Shown here: positions 5,969 to 12,843 of the stretch, piece after piece | Numbering within the stretch: position 1 is the first letter of the stretch | How the letters are laid out: each line of letters starts with the position of its first letter | NCBI GenBank assembly: GCA_023259875.1 | Contig: JALRFL010000056.1 | Span: forward strand, 1 to 15,191 | Length of the DNA stretch: 15,191 nucleotides | Origin: Alphaproteobacteria bacterium | Lineage (GTDB): Bacteria; Pseudomonadota; Alphaproteobacteria; Puniceispirillales; UBA1172 | Direction of reading: 5' to 3' | Notes under the pieces: generated by a model | What the model was told of the DNA's origin: nothing | Seen by the model: the letters and a program-made list of their open reading frames with translations, nothing else | Database searches by the model: none | Position numbers and translations under genes: made by a program

Positions 5969-7152
5969 AAAATAAAGATCAAAACATGAGCAAGGCAACC
6001 TATGTCGTTCACGCCTCAACAGATCCTTTGTCCAACCATGGGATTGTTAATGTTCCCGTTTATCATACCTCAACAATTTTGAAACCGAGCCTTGATGACT
6101 ACCGGAATTCTCGCGGCAAATATGATTATGGCCGTATTGGAACACCCACCTCTGAGGCATCAGAAAAAGCCGTAGCAGAGCTATATAAAATGGATGACGC
6201 GGTTGCCACGCCATCAGGCTTGTCTGCCATTAGCCTTGGTATTTCTGGTGTCGTTAAATCCGGCGATCATGCGCTATTTCCTGATAGTATGTATGGGTCA
6301 GGGCGGCGTTTTGTTGAACATATCTTGCCGCGCATGGGGATTGACTTTGCTTTTTATGACCCCCAAGCTAGCGCGGATGATCTCGCCCCCATGATATTGG
6401 ATAACACCACATTGCTTTATCTGGAAAGCCCGGGTAGTCAGACCTTTGAGATGCAGGATATACCAGCCCTTGTTCGCCTAGCCCATGACAGAGGCTGTCT
6501 TGTGGCTTGCGATAACACTTGGGCAACGGCATTTTATTTTGACGCGAACGCCCATAACATTGATGTGGTGATCGAAGCCGGAACAAAATATATCTCTGGC
6601 CATTCAGATGTCAGCATTGGCTATGTTGTTGCTAATGGCGACACCGCCAAGCAGTTACGCCAATATGCAAAATTAACCGGAATATGTGTCGCGCCGGATG
6701 ATCACTATCTGTCTTTACGCGGCATGCGCACTATGCGTGTGCGGCTTAAGGCCTCGCAAGAAAACGCTATTGCCGTGGCTTCATGGCTTCAAGATCAGCC
6801 TGAAGTGGTTGCTATGCGCCACCCTGCTCTGCCATCACACCCCGGGCATGATCACTGGAAACGCGATTTCACAGGATCATCAGGGTTGTTTAGTTTTATG
6901 CTTGATCCCAATATTCCGTTTTCGGCAATTGATGCCATGGTGGATGGATTAGCGTTTTTTGGTATCGGCGACAGTTGGGGCGGTCATGAAAGCCTAATAA
7001 ATCAGGCGAAGATCACGCGAAGCGTGACTAACTTGCCAACTGGCACTTTGTTGCGGATATATACCGGTATTGAAGATAAAGAGGATCTGATCAATGATCT
7101 GGCGGCTGGGCTAGAACGCTTACGCAAAGCCATGAAATCATATCGCGGCTAA
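5965..7152 (+). CDS. metC: Cystathionine beta-lyase
   Basis: A 395-residue Cys/Met metabolism PLP enzyme (fold type I). It would cleave cystathionine to homocysteine, pyruvate and ammonia in methionine synthesis, and such enzymes often also desulfurate cysteine. Seen: VYHTSTI near 32-38, YDYGRIGTPTSEA at 53-65 (the phosphate-contacting Tyr-Arg element of the partner subunit), CDNTWAT with D183, and the PLP lysine K208 in EAGTKYISGHSDV. The context EAGTKY.SGHSD fits MetC better than cystathionine gamma-synthase. The start at 5965 overlaps the sseA stop. An ATG seven codons downstream (5986) is a possible alternative, because AGGG is only 2 bases from the first ATG. The gene ends tail to tail with ynjC, sharing 4 coding bases. 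Confidence 0.92.
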   Translation: MKNKDQNMSKATYVVHASTDPLSNHGIVNVPVYHTSTILKPSLDDYRNSRGKYDYGRIGTPTSEASEKAVAELYKMDDAVATPSGLSAISLGISGVVKSGDHALFPDSMYGSGRRFVEHILPRMGIDFAFYDPQASADDLAPMILDNTTLLYLESPGSQTFEMQDIPALVRLAHDRGCLVACDNTWATAFYFDANAHNIDVVIEAGTKYISGHSDVSIGYVVANGDTAKQLRQYAKLTGICVAPDDHYLSLRGMRTMRVRLKASQENAIAVASWLQDQPEVVAMRHPALPSHPGHDHWKRDFTGSSGLFSFMLDPNIPFSAIDAMVDGLAFFGIGDSWGGHESLINQAKITRSVTNLPTGTLLRIYTGIEDKEDLINDLAAGLERLRKAMKSYRG

Positions 7153-8816
7153 CGGCGGCGATAATATCGAAACCGCGTTGCCCATAACCGTGTGTAAAGA
7201 TCACAGCCTATAAACACCAACAAGGGTAAAGTCATCTGCATCACCGAAGCAACACCAAGCGACTGCCGGCTTGCGCTAGCGGCCAAGGTAACCGCTTCGG
7301 TGGTTAGGGTGGCGTATCGGCCATTGCTGGCAAAAACAGTAGGAAGATAAAGCGCAGAGCTGACCGCAAAGCCGACGGCAAAGGCTGTTAAAATAGGGAT
7401 CATCAACATAGGCAGCTTAATGGTAAAAAACCGCCGACATGCGTTGACACCTAAACTGGCGGCAACATCCAGATAGCGGTTATCAAATCGCCGCCACGCC
7501 GACACTAAGGACAGCATCACATAAGGAAAGACAAAAAGGCTGTGCGCCCATAGTAAGGTCAGAAAAGCCCCGTCAAGGCGAAGCCAGATCAACAGCATCT
7601 GCAACCCAAACAGGAATGAGGCTTGTGGTAATAATAAAGGAATATAAATCATCCCCTCCCATCGCTTGCCATGGCGCGTTTCAAGCCAGACCATCGCAAT
7701 CACCACGGACAAACCTGCCGCCGCCAGACCCAGGATCAGGCTATTAAATCCGATCTGAAACAGATCACTGCTGGCCTGTCCCCATCCGCGCAAACCCCAA
7801 ACATCCGGCAAAACAGAAGGAAACCGCCAGACATTCGCAAAAGACCAAATGATGATTGCTAAAAGCCCCAAAAGCGACAGCAAACAAGGAATAACCGCAA
7901 AGGCAAGCAGGAAGAAACGCACCCCTTTTGCCGCTATGGGGGGGATAGCAAAACGGATGCCTTTTCGCGTCATTTCACCTAGTCCACGCATCATAACAGC
8001 GGCAAAAGCAAACCAAATGCCGCAACACACAAATGCCAGCATCAGCTGTAACAGCGCCGCTGCCGCGGCAATAAACTGAAACCCTAAATCAGGGTCCCAA
8101 AACCATTCCAGAATACGCACAGCAAGCGGCGGTGGAATTGACGGGGCCAATACTATTGCCATATCAACAACCGAAACGGCAAAAATCATAACAATGAAAA
8201 CAGGCATCCGCATCCGCACCGATAAAAGCGGCTGGATCACATAAAACCAACCCGAAATTGGCCCATAGCCTAACAATTTTGCGCGATCTCTTAGGGCTTT
8301 GACCTCAATCTGGCTTAACGCGGATAACCCCATCAACAGCAAAAACGGCAACTCTTTTGCTATCAGGCCAAGGATCAAGGCATAACCATAAAGATCAGGG
8401 GCGAGGCTTACATCTGGTGGGCGATCCCAGCCAGTAAAGCACAAGGAAATCAAACGAAACAACCAACCGCTTGGCTGAAGCAAAAATAAAATGCCAACTG
8501 CTACGGTAATATGCGGCACGGATAAAAGGGGAGAGATCAAGCGAAACACCCAAGCGGATCGCCGCTGATCATAGAGATAGGCTAGCAACATCATCGCCAA
8601 CCAGTAAGACAGAAAAGTGGAAATCAAAGCCGTAAAAAGACTAAGCCAAATCGACTGCCAAAGCCCCGGTTGATCAAACAGCAAAGTCAAAGGCGCAAAG
8701 GAAAATGTTTCACCGCCAAGGGGGGGAAACCAACCAAATGCCGGAAACCCAATTCCAGCTAATCCCGCCAGCACAGGCACTAAACAAAAACAAACAATGA
8801 ACCCGCGCAAAACCAT
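7149..8816 (-). CDS. ynjC: YnjC-like ABC transporter permease, fused two-domain
   Basis: A 555-residue inner membrane protein with about twelve hydrophobic helices, made of two binding-protein-dependent permease domains in one chain. Each half has an EAA loop for docking the ATPase: ALRDRAKLLGYG...IQPLL near 174-197 and YLDVAASLGVNA...KLPML near 448-470. Fused permeases of this kind occur in the YnjC, ThiP and iron (FbpB-like) groups. The YnjB-type binding protein directly upstream and the short ATPase nearby favour YnjC. E. coli YnjC is a little shorter (about 510 residues). The gene follows ynjB after 24 bp, without a clear Shine-Dalgarno sequence before the ATG. The substrate is unknown. 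Its TAG stop overlaps the metC TAA on the other strand. Confidence 0.88.
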   Translation of the reverse strand: MVLRGFIVCFCLVPVLAGLAGIGFPAFGWFPPLGGETFSFAPLTLLFDQPGLWQSIWLSLFTALISTFLSYWLAMMLLAYLYDQRRSAWVFRLISPLLSVPHITVAVGILFLLQPSGWLFRLISLCFTGWDRPPDVSLAPDLYGYALILGLIAKELPFLLLMGLSALSQIEVKALRDRAKLLGYGPISGWFYVIQPLLSVRMRMPVFIVMIFAVSVVDMAIVLAPSIPPPLAVRILEWFWDPDLGFQFIAAAAALLQLMLAFVCCGIWFAFAAVMMRGLGEMTRKGIRFAIPPIAAKGVRFFLLAFAVIPCLLSLLGLLAIIIWSFANVWRFPSVLPDVWGLRGWGQASSDLFQIGFNSLILGLAAAGLSVVIAMVWLETRHGKRWEGMIYIPLLLPQASFLFGLQMLLIWLRLDGAFLTLLWAHSLFVFPYVMLSLVSAWRRFDNRYLDVAASLGVNACRRFFTIKLPMLMIPILTAFAVGFAVSSALYLPTVFASNGRYATLTTEAVTLAASASRQSLGVASVMQMTLPLLVFIGCDLYTRLWATRFRYYRRR

Positions 8817-8840
8817 AGCGAGAATATTTTAACCGTAAAA

Positions 8841-10064
8841 TTATTGCCCTGTATAGCGCCGTGCCCATTCTCGCTCAATCACACCTACCCAACTGGGGTG
8901 AGGTTCGGCAAGAGTTTGCCCAAGGTCACTTTCTGATAGGGTGGCAAGGCCTCTGGGCAAAGCCATAAAATCCGCCTGATCCGATGCGGAAAGCTTACTC
9001 AGATCAAGAACTGTGGGGTCGCCCCAAATCGCGCTATCCGCCTTTTTGATTTGCGCCTCTGGAGAAAGGAGAAAATCAGCAACAACCTGCGCCGCTTCTG
9101 GCGCGTTAGCGTTAAAAGGGATAGCAACAAAATGAACATTGGCTAAGGTTCCATCAGCATGGATATAGCTACGCACGGTTTCAGGCAAAATGCCTTGCGA
9201 GATGCCGTTAGAAAATTCTGTGGGATTAAAGGCCATGGCAATGGCAATTTCCTTGTCACCTAGCAACTGCACAAGCGCGGTATAATTGGCCGGAAACCTC
9301 TTACCTTGTTGCCATAAATGCGGATGCACCTGATCTAGCCATTGCCATAAGGGCATGAGCGCCTGATCAATATCAGCTTGATCAGCAGGCAGGGAAAACA
9401 CCGTAGGCTCTGGGCTTACCTCAAGCAAAATCTGTTTGAGAAAGCTTGTCCCTGTGAAATCTGGCGGCTTGGGATAGCTAAATTGCCCGGGGTTATTTTT
9501 GATCCACTTGGCTAGCATTTCTGCGGAGTTTGGCGGCGTAGTGACATAAGCGGTATCATAACCAAATACCAACTGCGCCCTGCCCCATGGGGATTCTAGC
9601 CCATCTGTCGGCGTGCCAAAATCGCTGACAATGCCGGGCAGTTTTTTAGGGTCGGTATAAGCAAAACTAGGAAGCCCAGATACCCAATCATCAGAACGAA
9701 GCAGACCATGGGTTTTCATCGTGGCAAAATTCTCACCATTAATCCAAATCAAATCCACAGACCCCCCAGACAGTTTTCCACTGGCCTTTTCGGCAAGAAT
9801 GCGAGTGACCGCCCCTGCGGTTTCGGTCAATTTGACATGAACAAGGGTGATGCCATATTCCACCTTAACCCGCTCACCTACCCATTGGATATAAGCGTTG
9901 ATGGCAGGTGATCCACCCCAAGCGTTAAAATATACGGTTTGACCGGCAGCTTGCCGAGTGATCACTGAAAACTCATCCGCTTTGGTCATGGCTAACGGAA
10001 AAATAGCGGCCAAGACACACCACATCATGATCGTCAGGCGCTTAGTATATTTGCGAATATCCAT
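8841..10064 (-). CDS. ynjB: YnjB-like ABC transporter substrate-binding protein
   Basis: A periplasmic extracellular solute-binding protein of 407 residues with this start. The start at 10064 has AAAGGGA about 5 bases upstream and begins right at a signal peptide (MDIRKYTKRLTIMMW then a hydrophobic core, cut after TKA near residue 28). A frame extending to 10151 would add 29 residues that spoil the signal. The mature part opens with VYFNAWGGSPAINAYIQWVG, the aromatic-WGG-(xx)-N element I associate with YnjB, followed by a segment on ETAGAVTRILAEKASG. YnjB relatives are of the spermidine/thiamine/iron-binding type, but the ligand is not known. It forms an operon with ynjC and is divergent from the ATPase gene ynjD. 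Confidence 0.9.
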   Translation of the reverse strand: MDIRKYTKRLTIMMWCVLAAIFPLAMTKADEFSVITRQAAGQTVYFNAWGGSPAINAYIQWVGERVKVEYGITLVHVKLTETAGAVTRILAEKASGKLSGGSVDLIWINGENFATMKTHGLLRSDDWVSGLPSFAYTDPKKLPGIVSDFGTPTDGLESPWGRAQLVFGYDTAYVTTPPNSAEMLAKWIKNNPGQFSYPKPPDFTGTSFLKQILLEVSPEPTVFSLPADQADIDQALMPLWQWLDQVHPHLWQQGKRFPANYTALVQLLGDKEIAIAMAFNPTEFSNGISQGILPETVRSYIHADGTLANVHFVAIPFNANAPEAAQVVADFLLSPEAQIKKADSAIWGDPTVLDLSKLSASDQADFMALPRGLATLSESDLGQTLAEPHPSWVGVIEREWARRYTGQ

Positions 10065-10204
10065 AGAATTCCCTTTGATAGCCAAAATGGTTACATCGTT
10101 CCCCCAAGTTATCCTTACCATTAAGGGGGCATGACTAGGTGTAAACCACAAAGATTAATATAACCTTAACATATTGAAAAAAATCCATCACCGGCCAGTT
10201 TCTT
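10065..10204 (-). promoter_or_regulatory. ynjB leader with alternative hairpins
   Basis: Upstream of ynjB, five C's at 10101-10105 can pair with five G's at 10125-10129, while CCTTA 10113-10117 and TAAGG 10122-10126 form a tight 4-base-loop hairpin that uses two of the same G's. The two are mutually exclusive. A TATATT-like -10 is present on the minus strand at 10162-10157 with no good -35. I looked for TPP-riboswitch signatures and found none. Confidence 0.25.
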
Positions 10205-10233
10205 TTGTGTAATGAGAATCTGATGGGTATAGT
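10205..10233 (+). promoter_or_regulatory. Sigma70-like promoter for ynjD
   Basis: TTGTGT (10205-10210) and TATAGT (10228-10233) are separated by exactly 17 bases. The -10 matches the consensus at 5 of 6 and the -35 at 3 of 6 positions. Transcription would start near 10240, giving a leader of about 33 bases before the ATG at 10273, which lacks an obvious Shine-Dalgarno sequence. Confidence 0.5.
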
Positions 10234-10272
10234 TGTGGCCTTAAACACAGCAACCGGATTATTCGCGTCATC

Positions 10273-10917
10273 ATGCTACACATTCAGCAAGCCGATATTC
10301 GCTATGGCGGTAAGCGATTGTTTGAGCCACTTACCTTGGCCATCGCGAAAACAGAAATTGCCATCATCATTGCGCCAAGTGGTGTTGGCAAAAGCTCTCT
10401 CTTACGCTGGATTGCTGGCCTTGAAACCGAAAACATGACTGCGGATGGTGATATTTTGCTCAATGAGAAAAGCATCATCCATTTGCCGGCAGAAAAGCGA
10501 AAGATCGGATTAATTTTTCAAATGCCCTTGTTGTTTCCGCATATGAGTGTTGGTGATAATTTGGGCTTTGGCATGGCCACAAAACCCCAAGATCAGGAAA
10601 AGGGCAAATCCCGAAAACACCTTATTGCTGAGGCCTTGGAACGCGCCGGTCTAGGTGGAATGGAAAACCGTGATCCCGAAACCCTCTCTGGTGGTCAGAA
10701 AGCGCGCGTCGCTTTGCTTCGCACTTTATTGGCTGAACCCGAAGCGCTGCTATTGGATGAGCCGTTTTCCAGCCTTGATGAAGATATGCGTGACCAGATG
10801 GTGGAATTGATCCAATCGGAAAGCCAAAGGTTAAATCTTCCGGTGTTATTGGTCAGTCATGACCCCCGAGATCATCAGCTTGGGCAACATCCGCCGATCA
10901 TGCTCAAGGCTTGCTGA
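10273..10917 (+). CDS. ynjD: YnjD-like ABC transporter ATPase
   Basis: A 214-residue ATP-binding subunit that drives the YnjBC importer from the cytosolic face. Motifs in order: Walker A APSGVGKSS (34-42, K40), Q-loop IFQMPLLFPHMSVGDNL (Q83), ABC signature LSGGQKARVALLR (138-150), Walker B ALLLDEPFSSLD (158-169, catalytic E163), and the switch histidine in LLVSHDPRD (H196). The first Walker A residue is Ala rather than the usual Gly. It is short, about E. coli YnjD size (near 217), and lacks the C-terminal regulatory domain of PotA/FbpC-type ATPases. It is transcribed away from ynjB and so can be controlled separately. It ends 15 bp from the convergent small gene at 10933, with no clear terminator between. 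Confidence 0.92.
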   Translation: MLHIQQADIRYGGKRLFEPLTLAIAKTEIAIIIAPSGVGKSSLLRWIAGLETENMTADGDILLNEKSIIHLPAEKRKIGLIFQMPLLFPHMSVGDNLGFGMATKPQDQEKGKSRKHLIAEALERAGLGGMENRDPETLSGGQKARVALLRTLLAEPEALLLDEPFSSLDEDMRDQMVELIQSESQRLNLPVLLVSHDPRDHQLGQHPPIMLKAC

Positions 10918-10932
10918 CGGCAACCCCACGCC

Positions 10933-11334
10933 TTAATCGGTGTTAAACTGTTCTTTCATTGCGCCCATGGTGGATTGCAGGCGCGGCGATACCGAACAAT
11001 CCGCCACTAAGGTCATGGTGTTTTCTACCTTTTGGGGAATGCCCGTATATTCAAAACCGGGATAGGATTTGTTGATCGTCAACATCAATTTGGTTTTGCG
11101 CGGCAATTTTAATTCCATTTTGCCGTTGTTAAAACGATAGGTTCTGCCCGTTGTTAAAGACTCAGCCACAAAGACATTGTCATCTAAATCACAGCGATTT
11201 TCGAGTCTAACCGAAACGGCAATCACATCATTGGGGTCAACCGTCGTGAAAACCCATTTTAAGCCTAACCAGCCAAAATATACTGCCGGAATGAATAAGG
11301 CGACTACCCCCATTGCTATGATATTTTCACGCAT
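10933..11334 (-). CDS. Small single-pass membrane protein, unrecognised
   Basis: A 133-residue protein I do not recognise. One hydrophobic helix spans about residues 5-27, and the remaining ~105 residues are probably periplasmic and beta-rich. Two cysteines (about residues 48 and 112) could pair. The segment VFVAESLTTGRTYRFNNGKMELKLPRKTKL, read in pieces, looks like a small beta-sandwich, which is inference. The start has only a weak GAG upstream. It lies 37 bp downstream of tRNA-Arg in the same direction and faces ynjD. The intergap T-run after the tRNA suggests that it needs its own promoter or read-through. Confidence 0.68.
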   Translation of the reverse strand: MRENIIAMGVVALFIPAVYFGWLGLKWVFTTVDPNDVIAVSVRLENRCDLDDNVFVAESLTTGRTYRFNNGKMELKLPRKTKLMLTINKSYPGFEYTGIPQKVENTMTLVADCSVSPRLQSTMGAMKEQFNTD

Positions 11335-11363
11335 AATGACTCAACACTAACATAATCGAACTT

Positions 11364-11370
11364 AAAAAAA
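11364..11370 (-). terminator. T-run after tRNA-Arg
   Basis: Seven consecutive T's on the minus strand begin one base after the CCA end of tRNA-Arg. The tRNA acceptor and T-arm stems can serve as the hairpin of an intrinsic terminator. Confidence 0.4.
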
Positions 11371-11371
11371 C

Positions 11372-11448
11372 TGGCGACTCCGGCAGGATTCGAACCTGCA
11401 ACCTGCTGATTAGAAGTCAGCTGCTCTATCCAGTTGAGCTACGGAGCC
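11372..11448 (-). tRNA. tRNA-Arg(UCU)
   Basis: A 77-base gene with encoded CCA (11374-11372). The acceptor stem GGCTCCG/CGGAGTC, anticodon stem GCTGA/TCAGC around the loop CTTCTAA with anticodon TCT, and T-loop TTCGAAT all form. A seven-base T-run on the minus strand (11370-11364) follows the CCA immediately and may terminate transcription. A TAATAT box at 11467-11462 could be its -10, with no clear -35. Part of the same sequence recurs at 82-118. Confidence 0.97.
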
Positions 11449-11499
11449 ATTGTCGTTCTGGATATTACAATAATCGGATAAGAGCAAGTTTTATCCCGT

Positions 11500-11793
11500 T
11501 CAATCCACCCGTTCACCACGCGGATAAATCACCCCGTGCTTATGGCAAAACAATAATTTTTCCTTAAAGAATATTTCCCATATTTCATAATTGAAATGCC
11601 ACAGATTATCCTCGGCTTGGATTAATGTGCCGTTATTAATCACAGACATACATGAGGCCAGAGAGGGTTCAGGGTCTTCGGTGCCGTCAATCAGATAAAA
11701 CGTCATCTTTGACTGGGCTTGATGCGTCAAACCCATAACAACCGCGGCAATCATCACCATGAAAGTGAGCTTGTTCCAGAAACAGGATACCAT
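11500..11793 (-). CDS. Small exported protein, unrecognised
   Basis: A 97-residue protein with an N-terminal signal peptide (MVSCFWNKLTF then a hydrophobic core ending near HQAQS, cleavage around residues 27-30). The mature chain of about 70 residues has two cysteines (in SLASCMSV and LLFCHKHG) that could form a disulfide, and several aromatic residues. I chose the ATG at 11793 because GAAGGGG lies 5 bases upstream. The TTG one codon earlier is less likely. No family is recognised. It sits downstream of the NDUFS4-like gene (69-bp gap) and upstream of tRNA-Arg, all on the same strand. Confidence 0.68.
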   Translation of the reverse strand: MVSCFWNKLTFMVMIAAVVMGLTHQAQSKMTFYLIDGTEDPEPSLASCMSVINNGTLIQAEDNLWHFNYEIWEIFFKEKLLFCHKHGVIYPRGERVD

Positions 11794-11862
11794 CAAAACC
11801 CCTTCTCTTTGCTGTAAAGATCACACGGCCTTGCAAGGATAATGCCGAAATGGCCGGCAGGA

Positions 11863-12177
11863 TCAATGTGTCCAAGCCTGCTTCCGGCGAAAGTCAAAAT
11901 TATCCGCATAGGTTTTGAGACAACGACGGCGCGCTGGTGATGCAAGAACGGTGGCGTCAAATCCATGAGATTTCGCATAATCAAGAGCCTGATCAAGGGT
12001 ATCAAACGCAAGATGAAAGGTTTTAAGGGTATCGCCAGAAGACTGCCAGCCCATCAAAGCATCAGGTTGCGCGCGGTGTTGGCGAATGGATTCCATCACC
12101 CAAGGCGCAGATTTACCCCATCCGGTATTACCAGATTGCATTGCTGATTTCGGTTTTTGAAAAATACGAACCTTCAT
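11863..12177 (-). CDS. NDUFS4-like NADH dehydrogenase accessory protein
   Basis: A 104-residue protein matching the ETC_C1_NDUFS4 (NDUFA4-type in older Pfam naming) family: MKVRIFQKPKSAMQSG at the N-terminus, LMGWQSSGDTLKTFHLAFDTLDQALDYAKSHG in the middle (in parts), and the family's closing SYADNF-like KTYADNFDFRRKQAWTH. In mitochondria NDUFS4 is an accessory subunit of the complex I peripheral arm. Alphaproteobacteria encode homologs that bind their complex I. The ATG at 12177 has GGTGG 4 bases upstream. The frame extends eight residues further, without support. It lies between tRNA-Pro and the small exported protein, apart from any nuo operon visible here, and is cytosolic. Confidence 0.93.
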   Translation of the reverse strand: MKVRIFQKPKSAMQSGNTGWGKSAPWVMESIRQHRAQPDALMGWQSSGDTLKTFHLAFDTLDQALDYAKSHGFDATVLASPARRRCLKTYADNFDFRRKQAWTH

Positions 12178-12218
12178 GATCCACCAAACTGTGATCGGCA
12201 AAAAAGGCCGGTTAAAAA

Positions 12219-12295
<77 letters not shown>

Positions 12296-12339
12296 ACTAA
12301 ACTGAATCAACGTAAGAAGTCACGCTGAACACCCCCTTT

Positions 12340-12843
12340 TTATCGGGAGCAAAGACCGAAATCAAGTCCTGTCTTTATCAAATGGCAATCTTTAATCACC
12401 AAACGACTGCCTTCGCCTATATGCAATGTTTTTGCGCTTCCTGCAACCATTTCTAATACAAACTGCGCAGGCGCTTTTGACGGATAGCCATTAAGGCTAA
12501 GAGGTGTTGTGTTCGCGGCTGTATTAATCCAATCACCCGTTTTAGAAAAATACATAATATCAAGAGATAGGTAAGTGTTTTTCATCCAGAATGATAGGCG
12601 ATTTTCTTGCGGATAAACAAACAACATCCCTTGATTTTCAGGCAAAACATCGCGGTGCATCAGACCAATTTGGCGCTCTGCCTGTGTTTCCGCTATCTCA
12701 ACCAACACCGGATGCCATAAGCGTTGAACAGGGTCATAAACCTCAACCCGAACCAAATCTCCTGCCATAGCCAATGATAATGGCGCGAAAACTAGCCATA
12801 GACAGACAAAAGGCCTGATGATGGCGTCAGATAAGATTCGCAT
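12340..12843 (-). CDS. DUF192 family exported protein
   Basis: A 167-residue protein with a signal peptide (MRILSDAIIRPFVCLWLVF, cleavage after AMA near residue 27) followed by one DUF192 domain. The family signature is clear: AERQIGLMHRDVLPENQGMLFVY, then FWMKNTYLSLDIMYF, and VLEMVAGSA further on (given in pieces). DUF192 proteins are small and exported in many proteobacteria. Their function is not established. I chose the ATG at 12843 because it starts at a proper signal peptide. The frame extends 25 residues upstream into the preceding gene. The start overlaps the end of the antiporter-like gene by 17 bp, so the two are probably cotranscribed and translationally coupled, although a link in function is only inferred. 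Confidence 0.9.
   Translation of the reverse strand: MRILSDAIIRPFVCLWLVFAPLSLAMAGDLVRVEVYDPVQRLWHPVLVEIAETQAERQIGLMHRDVLPENQGMLFVYPQENRLSFWMKNTYLSLDIMYFSKTGDWINTAANTTPLSLNGYPSKAPAQFVLEMVAGSAKTLHIGEGSRLVIKDCHLIKTGLDFGLCSR

Noticed and set aside
10065..10151. N-terminal extension of ynjB to 10151
   Set aside because: The extra 29 residues precede a proper signal peptide, and the strong AAAGGGA site marks 10064 as the start.
10065..10272. TPP riboswitch controlling the importer
   Set aside because: A GAGAATCTGATGGGTA-like run caught the eye, but the required CUGAGA and ACCCUUUGAACCUGA-type elements are not there on either strand.
118..11372. The whole segment as an intact 11-kb genomic island
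   Set aside because: Direct repeats flank it, but the contents are core sulfur metabolism, phosphatase and transport genes with no integrase, transposase or mobility gene; kept only as a hypothesis to test.
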